64,000 bases of DNA from assembly GCA_034359265.1 (NCBI GenBank), contig CP136891.1:85454001-85518000 (forward strand), in the 5' to 3' direction. Position 1 is the stretch's first letter, and each line of letters starts with the position of its first letter. Source of the stretch: Canna indica. Lineage: Eukaryota; Streptophyta; Magnoliopsida; Zingiberales; Cannaceae. The notes under the pieces are model-generated. The model saw nothing but the letters and a program-made list of their open reading frames with translations. It was not told the origin of the DNA and did no database searches. This document shows positions 18,039-31,494 of this stretch, piece by piece. The translations under genes were made by a program, and so were the position numbers.

Positions 18039-18547
18039 TAGGAGCGAGCAAATTCATCGATTAATTGATCAAACTAAAATCAAATTAATTGAACTAATTT
18101 GTCTGATTAATTTTCGATTTGATTAATAGTTAAAATTTTAATTTTTTTTCAATTTTTGATTTGATTCAATAAATTAATCAAATAGTTTAATTAATTTACT
18201 CAATTAACTGAAATATAATATATATGTTAAAAGATAAAGATTTATAATATATATGTAAAAAATAAAAATTTAATCAAAATATAATATTTATTTGATGGTC
18301 TAACTTCGAATCCTTGTAACGTACAATAATAATTTTCTTGATGAATATAATAAATTATACATATATTACAAGTTAATAAAATTTATATAAGATAGCATAA
18401 TTTGATTGAGTGGTTAAAATGATATAATTATATGTCATTGATTCAGGTTCAATTTCGTTAGTTCAGTTGATTAATTGATTTTTTTCAGTTCAATTAACTC
18501 AAGGTTTGGTTCAATTAATTCACTGAACCGATCAATGCTCATCCTTA
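18039..18547. mobile_element. hAT-like MITE with 8-bp target duplication TTTGAAAT
   Basis: Termini TAGGAGCGAGCA and TGCTCATCCTTA are inverted repeats of each other with two mismatches and a small shift. The 509-bp body is rich in GATTAATTGA/TTAATTGAACT-type units near both ends. It is flanked by a perfect 8-bp direct repeat, TTTGAAAT (18031-18038 and 18548-18555), the duplication length of hAT elements. It encodes nothing. Confidence 0.85.
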
Positions 18548-18555
18548 TTTGAAAT

Positions 18556-20587
18556 GCGCTCAACCTCGCAAGTCTAATAAAGATAATTTTTAGATGACAA
18601 AATTTTAACATCATTTAATTTTTTTATCGTATGTACTTGTGAATCGTTGTAAAATATAGTTATTATTTTACTTTTAAATAAAATCACCCCTAAATTCTTA
18701 AGTCAAAAATGTCAGACGTAATATCGATATAACAATTCAGAGACAATTTATTTCAAAATAATAATTAGTCATATTTTAAAATCATTTATTGGTTAGTGAA
18801 ATACTAAACGGATTATATATATTTTTCATTTAAAAATCATTCATATCGGACTAAAAGGGTGCCACTTGTTTTGTTCTAGATATTTTCATGGTATGCAAAG
18901 TGCATATGTAATTTTTTTAAAATATTTTCGTCATCGCTAGTGAATTACTCAAATCAACTAATGATTATATTTTATATAATATTATAAATCAAATAGTGCT
19001 CAAGTTATATATATAATTTTATAACATAATTATTATAAAATATACGTATAAAATATATTATAAGACATATATAATTTATTGGCAACATATTTAAATATCG
19101 CACTACTAATTTACTAATGGATCAACAATCAATTAAGTCTTCTTAGTAGTACACATTGCGTTTATCTTCGGTATTTATGCTAGGTGCGAGTCCACTACCT
19201 CCTCATCGGTGCATTTTTCTCTCTAATTTTCTCTTTTTTTATTTAATGAAAAGATAGAAAAAAAAGGACAGAATAGGATGGAAGTTGACTAAACTCGCAA
19301 TAAACCTTCGTACTATATCTTAGCAATTAATACTGTTCATAGTTTTCTGTGCCATCAAAATCATGGCACTGCTACAAACCAATAGATATGCCTGATTTAT
19401 TTTATGGATAAAATAAATATGCATGGTTTATTTTGATATGTATTTTTATACGTTAAAAACACAAACAATATTACCAACAATAATCTAATTATATACTTAG
19501 CCACTTAGGCTCTTAATTACCCGCTTGAGCAGATAAGGATATTTTCTTTTAATTACCCAACCGTTCATATTATTTAAAAAATAAAATAAAATTTAACTAT
19601 AAAATTGATTTTGATAATAATTTTTTAATAAAAATTTTAAGTTTATATTTTCTATATGATTTTAAATTAATATTTTATTTTTAAAAACTACAAATTTCAT
19701 ATTTTTATTATGTTATTATGAATTAGAATAAATTATAATATTATTTATTGTATTTTAAAATTAAAAAAATATTATTAAGAAAGTAAGTGAATAATATAGT
19801 ATTATTATAATAAATTATAAATATTAAATATAGTTAAGAAAGATCATTTTATTTCTATTCATTGTATATTTCTTGTGCTAATCAAATACGAGAATAAACT
19901 ATGCTAGCTAAACACGAGAATAACTATTTTATTAATCTCCTAATTGGACTATACCGTAGATTTTGAATTCGAATGGGATCTATTCAAAATTTATGATGTA
20001 GTATAAGTTTCAAATACTCTGTTGGAACATGTTAAATGTTAAACAGATTCCATGATACAATTTCGAGTACCATGTTCACATGCTCAAGAGCATAAGTTTA
20101 AGTGTTTAAGATATCCTATTGAGCATGTTCATTTATAAATTCTAAAGTACAAATCAGAGATCGAAGATCATTAGATTGACTTTGGCATCTTTTCTGTCTC
20201 AAAAACGGCCAAATCAGAGATTGAAGATCAACAAAATTGATATCGAATATAATTTCTTGAAACTTATATATAGAAGATAGAATTTTGATCGGACCGATAA
20301 ATATTGATGGGACCGGGACCGTAGAATCTGCATCCTAAAGGGAAGTCCGGTCAATCAATGGCTTCACCGCAAGCTAGCCGACATGGCGGAACAACGGGCA
20401 TGCATAAAAAGGAAGGAAGAAAAGGCTCTCACTCTTTTGTTAGGGCTATTAAATCAAACACCAGCGAATGCTGTCGGTATAACGATAAAGCCAGAGCCAA
20501 TGGCAGTAAAGGACGCAATGCCCACTGTGGGATTCTGTGAGGATCCTGTTCTCTACTCCCAGTGGTATGGTTAATAAAAATGCTTCC
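18556..20587. other. AT-rich gene-free spacer
   Basis: Apart from the small MITE at 19171 there is nothing I recognise. Two overlapping ORFs of 60 and 63 codons at 20358-20574 have no recognisable motif. They sit just upstream of the next gene's probable leader. Confidence 0.5.
19171..19305. mobile_element. Degenerate copy of a small foldback MITE
   Basis: GTATTTATGCTAGGTGCGAG at the left and CTCGCAATAAAC at the right match the ends of the better copy at 60478-60635, and both share an internal TTTCTCTCTAA...CTCTTT and TTTAATGAA core. CTTCG occurs at both flanks as a partial target duplication. Confidence 0.55.
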
Positions 20588-21107
20588 AATTAGAGTTTAT
20601 CCTCTTCTCCTTTGACTTCGTCGTCGGCTTTTATACTTCATTCTCTCCCATGTTCTTAGATTGCTTGAAGAAGTCTGTCTGATTGACTGCGAGGTGAGGA
20701 AAGTTACGATCTTGGTTGGCGTGACTCGTTTGATTTGCTGTATTTTTTCTTTCTTTCTTTTTCTCCCTTTGTTGAAGCCGCGCTTATATATCACTATCCT
20801 CCCTTTCCTTGGAGTTTTCCTTTTCGGGTGGCTTTAAGCGACCCCAACTTTATCGAAAAATCCTATCTTGATTCGAGGCTTGTCTTTGTGGATCTTAGGG
20901 TTTCGTTTTCTGGAGGAAAATTTGCTCCTTTTAAGCACTTGCATTGGGTTTCGACCTTTTTGGTGGTTTTATTCTGGTTCTGGGTCTTCTCGAGGTTTGT
21001 GATGAGGAAATTGTTCTAGGTTTCGATGAATAGTTTTGAGGGCATTTATCCTCGAAAATTCCCTTCTTTTGGGTCTTGAAATGGACTTCCAGTGGTTGTG
21101 ATCTGAC

Positions 21108-24100
21108 ATGAGGGTTTCATCCTGCAATTGCCACTATCCCCTTGTCTGCTGCTCCAAGTCGTCAGTCCGTTACAACCCGCCTTGCCCTCCAAATCCACAA
21201 TGCGGAGATGCTCAAAATGTTTCTTTGAGCACTGCTCCGGCTCCTGTTGTTCTGGAAGAGAAGCCATCTGACGATAAGATTGTGATCGAGCAGAACGGTG
21301 CTGACGATGGGAAAGTTGAGATCTTGCTGAAAAGCAGTCTAAAGAAGCCAAAAGCACCAAATTCGGAACAGGTTGGAAAGGGCAATGTCAAATGGATGGA
21401 CCTGTCAGGGAAGGAACTTGTTGAGATCAAGGAATTTGAAACTATGTGAGTTTATCTCATCATTCTATACTATTCTGCAATGGTTCTTATTGCTTTTTTT
21501 TCTCTAATCTGTATCAATTATTGGAAATTTTGGGTTAAATTGTTGAGTTCAGATATTTTAGTTAAAATGTAAGCACCGTGCAATTCCAGGTAATATTTGA
21601 TTTATTTTGACTTTGTTCTATGGCATCATGAATATGATTTGCTTATTAAGATAAGCATGCCCACACAGAAATTAATTGAATAGTAGTTAAATTTTGTTGA
21701 GAGTATGTAGGCAATTATTAATTTGATTAAGAGCACATTTTTGCAATCTGAAATATTTTGTAATATCTTCGTTTCCTTTGGTAGATACTAGAAAGTCTTC
21801 TATACCTATAAAAGTATAAGAGTAACGTACTAATGTGCCTCTTTTGGAGCATCAAAAACAAGATAATTCCTCCAAATTCAGCTAGCATGGTATAGAAGCA
21901 TATTAGAGCCTTGATCCACCATTCCACCTTTCCTTCTTCCTTGTCGACTCTTCTTCTCACTTACTGCTCACCTCATTTCTCTGAGCCCACACCTTACACC
22001 CTTTGAACTGCTTAATTGTTAGAGTGGTGAGATCTTGTGAAATATTTAGTTTAGTAGGGCTGGTTGGGTAGCAGGACATTCTATTGTTGGATAGAATGCA
22101 AGGTATATCATGCTTGCATTTTTTGACACCTTCGGTGATGTTAGATTCACCCATTCCAAGGTGCAATAATGTGTCTTTCATATGAAGGACAATATGTGAT
22201 AATCAAAGGCTTCTCATGTCAAAATATATCAGCTGTGGTCAAAGCCAAGAGTTGTGTGTGCTCCAACTGGCTTTAGCATTGAAGCTAAGAATTTTCCAAC
22301 CTTGTACCTCTGTAATCAGAATATTCGATCTATCTTTGTTTCCTTTGGTAAGATAGTCTCCTATGCCTATATAAGTATAGGCTGATATACCTCTTTTACA
22401 TCAAGGCATAATATTAATTTAGATGAATTTGATAGGAATCACATGGGAAAATCACATTATCCTCCTAATCATACCATTTATTGCTTAAATACATTTTAAA
22501 ATGACTAGAAGTTATTGTATTGTTTAGATTGAATATATGGTTGTGTTGCAAATAATTATTTTTCATGTTCTCTTTAAGAAATAGACTAAAGATAAAGAAT
22601 TTTCCGTTTTCAAGTTTTATTGATGGCTTTAGAGTGGAAGATTTGGGTTAATCCTTGCAAGTTCTTGAGGGTCCTTGGAAGGGTATAACTGTCCCTGAGC
22701 AAGTGGGATAACTAATAGTTGGAATTGAAGAGTTAGAAGCATAGATGAAGCTGCTTGCCAAATTTGATGCTGATTTGTTTTATATTATTGATTATTTTGT
22801 GTGGAAGGAAAAGTTAATAGATTTTGAGGGTGTTTGGTTGCCCTCAAGTAGATTGGCTGCAAGTGCATTTGCAAAATATAACTTATTCTTTGAGAATTTA
22901 GATACCTGCAAATGGCTCAGCAACTACAAATCCATTTACAAGCACGCATTAGTAAGTTGCAAATGATTATTTGTATTTAATATTAATTCTTTATTTGATA
23001 AATAATGATAATAATTATATATATGCAACTATTCAAATGATTATAATAACTATAAGTTGCAATTTCTCATGCAAGCATTCGAACAATTAACTATAAATGC
23101 TACTTGCAGCATTCAAATTTGCTGCAACTAATACTTGCATGCATTTGTAATTGTGTGCAACCAAATAAACAAATCATTTTTTACGAAACATCTGAACTTT
23201 GGTTCACTTGTCTCTGCACAACATGAAAGAATGGCCTTCTTACGTTAAACTGACCTCCGAAATCAAAGGCCACTTATCCTCCAATTTAATTTGACTTGTA
23301 TCTGCAAATAAATATATGTAGTCTCTATATGGTGTCATACTAGCATAGAGTCTTTGCAAAAAAAATAAAGGTGTAATTACAGTATTTGCAAGCTTGATTA
23401 CCAACAAGCCATAATCAAATAGCAAGCTATGATACAGCAACCTCCTTGTGGGCTTTTGCAACTAATCAATACTGAAACTGAAGTTAATAGAACCATAAGG
23501 AACATGTTTCAAATTTTGTATTTTCTTTTATTAAACTGCAAAAGCCATCATCATATATAGAATTAACTCAAAATTATCAAGTGTGATGTATTCCTCTCAT
23601 CAGGCACACAGCTATAGTTTGTAATCCCTGTGGCTTTGCCGGCAGATGATAACCTCCATTCTTTAGCCTTCAAACTGTTTTTTCTTTGCATGCCCGACCT
23701 TCTAATGTTTTAATCAATGGAAAGTGGTGCATGACAATTTTGCTGACTCTATCTAAATTTGTGGTACCAACTCAATTATTTAGACAACATTTACAACTAC
23801 ACTGAAGACATGAACTGATATGGATTGCTCCTTTATGATGTACTTCCTTTAAGATGACAAATATGGTCCAAGGTTTTTGTCCATCTTATTGCAGTCTCAT
23901 TATCTTATTTGAATAGTTGACTGAAATATGCAATGCTTCACATCCTAGAAGATTTTGTAAGTTGGAAGGTGATACATCACTTCTCTAAATTTTATAGGAT
24001 AGGGGTATGGTAAATTAATGCATTTCTCCCATATCATGCTTCATACTGGACCATTTATTTGGTCATTTACTGCTTCTACAAGATGTTTTAGTTCTTTTAA

Positions 24101-24832
24101 GTTATCAGTTGTGCATTCAAGTATTCAATGTTGGTCGATAGCTGAATTGTATTAAAAGTTTTCTTCATTTCATTTTGACTTTTCCCTAATGGACTCTAAA
24201 GTCGGAATATTAACTTTGTACCTTAAAGGTTGAAAAACAATTGGAGTTTGGATCTCCAATTCAAAGATCCCAATTGGTTGCATTTGATAAAGATATGGAA
24301 TTTTTTTAGTTTCATATTTGACTTGTAGTGATGAGTAGATGTGTCTAATATATTGGACTTTAATTTCACATTTAGATTTTAAATTATCACCTTCCATAGA
24401 CACTTTCCACATAAAAAAATTATATGTTACTTCTAAGAAAAATATATAGTTAATGTGTTTCTGATCTTTCATGGACTCACTTCATCTACATTCTTTGACG
24501 TCCTTGTAATTGAATATGCTATTTGATTATCAGCAGTTATTTGTGAACCATCATCTTGATATTAAATGGGGGGTAAAAGTGAAGGGTGAATGGCTTCTAT
24601 TATCTGGTGGATTACTTGTTTGTCTTCTGCTTGTCATCATTGTCATTGAACGTATAGCGATGATAGTCTTCACAGATCATTCTTCAGATATTTTGCCAAA
24701 TCATTATGTTAAATGTCTTGCGATGAATGAAAAAAGTCTGTGATTTTGATAGCCTTTCTTGCTCACAGTGAATCTGAAGAATCAGAGGATTACACTGATG
24801 GCAGCATAGGGTGCATTTGTGTTATTCAATGA
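21108..24832 (+). CDS. Small uncharacterised plant protein with C-terminal CaaX box (CVIQ)
   Basis: Two coding exons, 21108-21445 and 24769-24832, join in frame (AT|TGAA) across a 3.3-kb GT-AG intron to give 133 residues. The N-terminus is Cys-rich (CNCHYPLVCC), the middle has LKSSLKKP, then KWMDLSGKELVEIKEFE, an acidic ESEESEDY stretch and the end GCICVIQ. The last four residues CVIQ fit a CaaX prenylation site (Gln at the last position favours farnesylation), with Cys two residues upstream. I recall plant proteins of unknown function with the same layout (K-W-D-x-x-G-K-x-L-x-E-I-x-E-F, acidic, CaaX), but I do not know a function. A leader intron is possible (donor GAG|GTGAGG near 20694, acceptor TTCCAG near 21092). 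If the first exon were not spliced, translation would stop two codons after the donor. Confidence 0.7.
22828..23170. mobile_element. MITE-like inverted-repeat element in the intron
   Basis: Starts GGGTGTTTGGTTGC and ends GCAACCAAATAAAC, an inverted repeat of 11/14 bases. The interior has many TTGCAAATG/CATTTGCAA and GCATGCAAG repeats. No target duplication is clear. An ORF at 22745-22966 crosses its left end and I regard it as chance. Confidence 0.5.
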
Positions 24833-27065
24833 CAATGGTTTACCTTTCCATTGTCCTCGAGCAAAACTATTGTCTCGCTTCTATGAAGATCTCGTTGATG
24901 ATTTTTGAAGTTATGTGTGCATCATCAAGGATTCATTTAAGCCATCAAACTTGCAGATCTTCCTGCTTGTCTCAGCTTGCTTCATGTTGTAATTAAAAGT
25001 CAAGTAGATGCATTTGGTTTCATTGACATCCAGCTCTGGATTGGGGTCTACCAATTGCATTTTATCTATTGGATGTAGTTGGAAATAAATGTAGTAGTTG
25101 AAGTAGATGCCACTGATTTCCTGGATGCCCAGCAGATAGATCAGATGAACTCTGCTAATTCTTTTTCCCTCCCTTTTTGGTTTTCAGAAAAATGATGTCT
25201 GCTGTGTTTTTTTAAAATAAAAGATTGCTGTTTTGGCAGATGGAATGGATGAACTCATTATGTTAGTTTCTGTAGCAAACGTTATAATGGAATGTCATTC
25301 TGTAATTGTCATTTTATTATTGGATCCATTACAATGAAAAGCATCCTTAGTAAATTACATCTTACAGATTGCTGTCTTTTTCATTCTTGACTAAAATGTT
25401 GTTGAAAATGTCAATTCTTCAACTTCTATTGGATACTTAGGTTAACTTTGTTAATATTTGTTGCACAATGTTTAAGAACCACTTGGTTGGAATATTGATT
25501 AAGATTTTGAAAATGCCTTGTGTTCAAATACTAACCATGTATATATTTATATATATGCCAAGAAAATGCATCTGTTTTGATTTTTTTTTTCTATTTTTTT
25601 GACTCATTTGATTCATGTGAGAAATGACTTTCTACGTAAAATTGTACTTCTAGTGAATTTACTTTTTATATGAACTTTTTGCAAAGCACAAAAAATATAT
25701 TTGGTTGGTAGTAAATAATTTTTCATGAATTAAGTTGTTTCCATATCTTGTTTGATTCAATTATGTATTTTTCATGAAGTACATGACTAATGACTAGTTT
25801 GTCTTCCCTTTTTTGTGACTATTATATTTTTATAATATAATATAATATTAATATGAAATAATTTTTGAGTTAATAAAAATAATTAAAAATACATTTAATT
25901 TTTAATAAATTATAAAAATATGATTAATAATATAATAAGGGTCACTAGAGTCACAAGCATTTTCCTCAAATATTAAAGTTGGGTGTAAAATTATCTCAAT
26001 TTAGTAAGTCATCTTTTGCATTTGTAGGAAGTATAACTCAACAAAAAAAGTGCAAGTTTTCAAGAAAATATATAATTTTTCATCTGTTGGCAATCAAACA
26101 AGGAGAAATCTTTACTTTTTTTAAGCGAAACTTTTCTCACCGTTTGTTGGCAATCAAAGAAATTCTAGGTCTAGAATAAAGTGAGGGTGGCAATTGAAAC
26201 CTTAATCGCAAAATTTAATTTTGGATAGTGAATTTGTAGTTGTGTTTTAGTTTGCAAATTCAAAAAATTGATTAAATTTGATTCAATTTTAGTTATTGAT
26301 TCGCGTATAACCGAAATTAATTATAATTATAATTTTGATTACTTGTTATTCACGAATAATCGATAATTGAAATCGATTATAATTAATTATTATACATAAT
26401 TAGTAATTTAATTAATGATTACGTAACTATTATCTATTTATTTATTGATCGTTTATCTACTTACTAATTGGTTGTCCGATTATTAAATGAATAATCGTAT
26501 TTATTCGAACCAAACTAGTTTAGTTTCGGTTTCATATATTAATTTTTAAAATCAAACGATTTCAAAATCGATTTTAGTTGGCGAATTTATAAATGATTTT
26601 GATTTCGATTAATCATAAAAAAATACGATTAATCGAACCGTTGTCATTCTTAGAATAAAGCATATTTTTGTACTTTTTTAGATTTCAAGAGTAGGATTTA
26701 ATTCTTAAATAGCTAGTGCTTTGGATGAGGTCCTCAAACTGATTCGAGCCAAATTGGATAGTTGGGTTTATAGGTATTCTTATTTGCGTTGGAATCAGGT
26801 TGAACCACATCTTAAATCTTCTCACGAATGATTCAAAATCAAAATCGATCTGGTCCTCTATTCGGATCGGATCCGTCAGTTGAGGGCTAAAAAATCTGGA
26901 TCCGGCTTGGTTTAGTTGAGTCCGGAACCCGCGATTCGCGTCCCTGATCCCATTCAGAATTCTCACGCGCATGTCACGTGTTATTAGCGTTCAGTTTAAG
27001 CGCACGACTTAAGATACAACTTCAGAATACGAGCTTATTGCCGTACCTCGTCTCTACCGGTGACG
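24833..27065. other. 3' region of the CaaX gene and spacer up to AGLP
   Basis: 24833 to about 25300 is probably 3' UTR and downstream sequence. The remainder is AT-rich spacer holding the hAT-like element at 26182. I found no coding exon. An ORF on the minus strand at 26685-26972 lacks any recognised motif. Confidence 0.5.
26182..26652. mobile_element. hAT-like MITE with 8-bp target duplication GAATAAAG
   Basis: Termini TGAGGGTGGCAA and TTGTCATTCTTA (reverse complement TAAGAATGACAA) pair at 8 of 12 positions. The 471-bp interior has many CGATTAATC/ATAATCGAT units and no ORF. It is bounded by perfect GAATAAAG repeats (26174-26181 and 26653-26660). It ends about 410 bp upstream of the AGLP start codon, so it may lie in that promoter. 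Confidence 0.85.
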
Positions 27066-30000
27066 ATGTCGTCTACTGAGTCACCGCCAAGCCGAACCGG
27101 CGAGATCCGGCATGACGCCGTCTTCGACCGTTGGGTGCTCATCTCCCCCGCCCGCTCTCGCCGCCCCTCCGACTTCAAATCCCGCTCCCCGGCCTCCTCT
27201 TCCAACACTAACCCTAAGCCCTCCTGCGCCTTCTGCGCTGGTCACGAGCGCGAGTGCGCGCCGGAGATCTTCCGCCTCCCTCCCGCCTCCACCACCGACT
27301 GGAAGATCCGGGTCATCGAGAACTTGTACCCCGCCCTAAGCCGCGACGCGGAGCCCTCCCCGAGCCCCGTTGACGGGCTCCTCGCCGCTGCGCCGGGGAG
27401 GTGCGCCGTTACCGGGTTCGGGTTCCACGATGTGGTCATAGAGACTCCGGACCACTCCGTACGCCTGCCGGACCTCTCTCTAGCGGAGGTCGGGGAAGTG
27501 TTGCTCGCGCACAAGCAGCGGATCTTGCAGTTGGCGCGCCTCGGATCGATCAAGTACGTGCAGGTAGATAGTTGAGAACCGCTGGAAATTTACCAAGTGA
27601 TGTTTTGAATTTTGGAAAGAAAATGGTGTTTTGCTATAGACGTTAAAATTTACAATTTGATTGTAGAAGTATGATGATAAGCTACAAGCTTTTTTCTTTA
27701 CTAGCAAAAGAATTGCCAATGTGCATATGATTTTGCATCTGCGTCTCAGTAATCATATCTGTGCAACTGAGCTATTATGTGATTAGCCATGTTCTTTATC
27801 TTGGACTTGTAGAATTTATGATGTTTTTATATCATCCCCTAAATTTTTGAACCGATAGTTTCTTTCATCTGTGGAAATAAGGTGTTCAAAAACTATGGTG
27901 CATCTGCTGGAGCATCGATGGCCCATTCACACAGTCAAATCATGGGTCTTCCCTTGGTTCCTCCGTTGGTTTCTACCCGTCTTGATAGCATGAAGAAGTT
28001 TTATGATATGACCGGGAAATGCTGCCTGTGCGAGGCTTGGTCCGAGGATATATTGGTTTCTGAAACAGCACATTTTTTCGCGATCGTTCCTTTTGCAGCT
28101 TCATATCCTTTTGAGGTGTGGATTGTGCCTCGTGATCACACTAATCACTTCCATGAAATAGATAACGAGAAGGTCAGATTCCCTGTTTATTCTATGTGCA
28201 TATGTTAGGCTTCTTGTATCATTTGTTTACTTGTTTAATTTGTAAGATCTATGGTCAGAAATTTTCTATTACATGAGCATAGAAGTTTAACTATTTTCTA
28301 AGGTAAATACTATATTATGTGAAAGAATTTTTAACTTGGTTGAATTTGTCACTCTCTTTCTATTTTTACATGTTGGCTTTGATCTTCGAGTCATTCATGT
28401 TTAATGAGTAATGTCTCAGAGTGGTTTTTACATGGAATGTCAAGAATGACTTCCATCTAACATTTACTGATGTAAACTCCATACTATTATAACTATCTGC
28501 ACTTGATTGGAAAGTTGAATAATCCTCAAATTTTATGTAAACAGGGATGAGCAGAAATGTGATTATTACTTTTTTTAAAAGAATGAATATACATGGGTGG
28601 AGACCTCACAAGAAAGGAGATGAGACTGTTAAGGGCTACTTCTTACATATCGAACCAATACAAGTTGGTGTTTGTTCGGCCTCAAGGGGTTTGGTGAAAT
28701 AATGAAAGATGGCTGAAAAAGAAAAGGATATTGCCTTAGTTAAAAGATTGTTGAAGTGGAATAGGAGTATAAGAAATGAATCATCATGAACCTAAATAGA
28801 TCAGATGACAAAAAACATGATAGTAATGCGTCCATATTGGAGCATGAGCCATGCCTACAATCTCGGTTGCCCTGATCTGTTCTTCATTCAAATCTGACCA
28901 TGTTGACCTTGATATCAACTTCCATTTATTGATTTTTGAAACAATGCTAGTGAGAGAATGGGTAGATCTCCAACAAACGTCCTTTGAAGATTAACTACAG
29001 GAGAGGTATTAGATAGGGCTCAAACCTTACATGGTTTAGTGGAGATTGAGGTATAAATATGATACAGGAAAGACTTATATCTGGACCATATGGATATGAG
29101 GTGGCTCAGGGTAAAAGGGAGCTCACCTCCTATGTGGACTCTTTCTTGTGAAGTGTAATAATAATCAGATCATGATAACAAAGAATTAGGTTATAATGTA
29201 ACATAAAAAAGTAACTATGTATGGGTTGAGTTGAATAAAGAGATCAGAGAGCATGTATCTGAGCAGCCAGGCCTGACATGCTGATGCATTAAGATTTATG
29301 ACTTGCCCTCAATTGAGATAATCCAGAGACATTATTAAAACAAAAGAGATAGTCCAGGGACATAATTTGTTAATGTAGAACCTTAGAGTTATGATAAATG
29401 GACCTTGTGAACAATTGCAAAAATTTTGTTTGCTCATGTTGTTGCTTCTACCTAGTTCCATGATTTTTCCTCGCAAAATCAATTTGGTATTATTTCTTCA
29501 AAGAGGTGGATCTTTCTCCTTTTATATGACTGTTGTTTCTCATTGGTTTCTCTAAATAAACCCCAGTTTTAATTATGCATTCCTTAGTATGACATGGAGC
29601 CTGCTTGTACTCTCTGAAATTCTTATATCAATTGTTGAACTGGTTAAAATTAAAAGTTTTATTGGATCTAAACATCGTCAACGTGGTCTTGTCATTATCT
29701 GTTCCTCAGCAATAGCTGGCAAAACGATATTGTTTCAAACATGGTATAACATGTCTACTGAGATGTAACATAGAGCATGATTATTCCATCACTTAGCAAA
29801 TGAAAGAGTTGAAGAAAATACGGAAGAAAGAAAGAGGACAAAACAAATAATAATTTGTCAAATGAATCACTAAAATGTCCCTAAACGCAGGCTATTGTCT
29901 TCTTCAGCCCTCCAATTAATACAATTTATGTGACTTTATGTATTATACATGTTACTCAAACTTCTTCAGACCCTAGCCCATTAGTAAAACAACTCAGTTG

Positions 30001-30351
30001 GTGTTTGCTGTGATTCAAACGCACATTGTCATTGGGTTTTCATTTTTTTTAATCCACGAATATTTTGGTGACTGTTACTGTCGTCTGCAGGCTGTGGATC
30101 TTGGTGGTTTGCTGAAACTTGTCCTTCAGAAGTTGTCCAAGCAGTTGAATGATCCACCATACAATTTCATGATTCAGACCGCACCACTTGCCTTGTCATC
30201 TTCTTGCGCCCATTACACTCACTGGTTTTTGCAGATTATTCCTCACTTGAGTGTCATAGGAGGGTTCGAGATTGGGACTGGATGTTTTATCAATCCTGTT
30301 TTTCCAGAAGACGCAGCCATGGTCCTGAGGGAAGCTGACTGCTCGAAATAA
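27066..30351 (+). CDS. ADP-glucose phosphorylase (GalT-like, HIT superfamily), 3 exons
   Basis: Nucleotide-transfer enzyme related to galactose-1-phosphate uridylyltransferase, of the type characterised for Arabidopsis At5g18200 (ADP-glucose phosphorolysis via an AMP-histidine intermediate). Exons 27066-27563, 27882-28172 and 30091-30351 give 349 residues; the Arabidopsis protein is close to this length. Motifs in order: RHDAVFDRWVLISPARSRRP, a zinc CAFC pair, ENLYPALSR, GFHDVVIETP, the nucleophile region SMAHSHSQ, a second metal pair CCLCE, PFEVWIVPRDHTNHFH, QLNDPPYNFMI, YTHWFLQI and FEIGTGCFINPVFPED. I chose ATG at 27066; an in-frame GTG six bases upstream is not a plausible plant start. 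Exon 1 is extremely GC-rich while exons 2 and 3 are AT-rich, a monocot-like gradient. Intron 2 is 1.9 kb with no feature I recognise. Confidence 0.95.
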
Positions 30352-31360
30352 CTTTACTTCTCGTCTTCTCTCTTATTATGTCAAATATTTGAAGAAAAAA
30401 TTGCTCTCAAGGGTTCTTCACATGACCCTCAATAGAGAAAGAAATAACATTCAGTCTTTGTACCAGGTTGAATTAAACAACATAGAGAAAGAATGCAGGT
30501 ATTACCTGCACCATTAAATTATCACCCATATTGAGGTAGTCTTTTTGAAGACAATCAAACTCTGTTTTGAAGAGTTATATATACTTGCTTAAATGGATTG
30601 ATATTTTTTTTGCCTTCAACTTCATGTCCTGTGTATTTATTTTACCTGTTTTGTTCACTCAAAGTCAGCTGCATGCTGATAAGTTGATCATTTAACCAAT
30701 CTGTTCAAACTAAATTTATTAAAATTGAATCAAAATTCCATGATTAATATTTTTAGTCAATTTTTACTAGTTTCCAAATCTATATATATATATATAAAAG
30801 AAACGGTTCCTTCCCGCTTAAACTCCTCCCACTTCCTCAAATTTTTATTTTTATTTTTACTCCACTTATTTTATTTTATTTTACCCCTCCCCTCAAACTT
30901 TTTTCACTTTTCTCACCTAAATTTTTATCCCACTTATTTTCTTTATATGCATCTATTTTGATATTTTTAATTTTGTATTTATTATTATTTGAATAATAAT
31001 TATAAATATTTTTTATTTATTGAAGTTTTTTATATTAATTTTTGGGTTTTGAAATATTATTTTTTGAGTTTGTTATTGAAAAATAGTATTTCAAAATCAA
31101 AAGAATTTACGTAGTTTAGAATATTTCTATTTTTTCAACTTATTATTTTATACTTATATTAGATTTGATTTGTATCCATAAATTTTTTATTATTTTTGCA
31201 TTTTAAAATTTTTTAATCATTGAAATTCATATAAATTAATTTTTTTTAATGTATATAATTATTTTTTATATTATAAAATATGAAAAAAATTTTAAAAAAA
31301 TTGATGCACTATTTTATTTGTATATAAACAAATATTAAAATACAGCATAGTAATATCTAA

Positions 31361-31494
31361 TAAAAACATAGAAATTATTTCATGTATATATAACTTCATT
31401 TGTGGATTCCATTTGGTTGGAAATCAATAAAAACATAGAAATTATTCCATGTATATATAGCTTCATTTGTGGGTTCCATTTGGTTGGAAATCAA
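31361..31494. repeat. Two-copy tandem repeat, period 67 bp
   Basis: TAAAAACATAGAAATTATT...TTCCATTTGGTTGGAAATCAA is repeated head to tail at 31361 and 31428 with only a few differences, so the duplication is recent. Each unit contains the short inverted pair TTCCA..TGGAA. Confidence 0.85.

Noticed and set aside
18395..18465. tRNA-like box A/box B phrases (GAGTGGTTAAAATG, CAGGTTCAATTTC)
   Set aside because: They lie inside a hAT-like MITE, no cloverleaf can be drawn, and box B lacks the GGTTCGANNCC core.
20358..20574. Two ORFs (60 and 63 codons) upstream of the CaaX gene
   Set aside because: No homology I recognise; overlapping in two frames. Left as non-coding.
22745..22966. 73-codon ORF in the CaaX gene intron
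   Set aside because: Crosses the end of a MITE-like inverted repeat; no family resemblance.
27060..27065. GTG start for ADP-glucose phosphorylase two codons upstream
   Set aside because: Nuclear plant genes start at ATG; 27066 is the first in-frame ATG.
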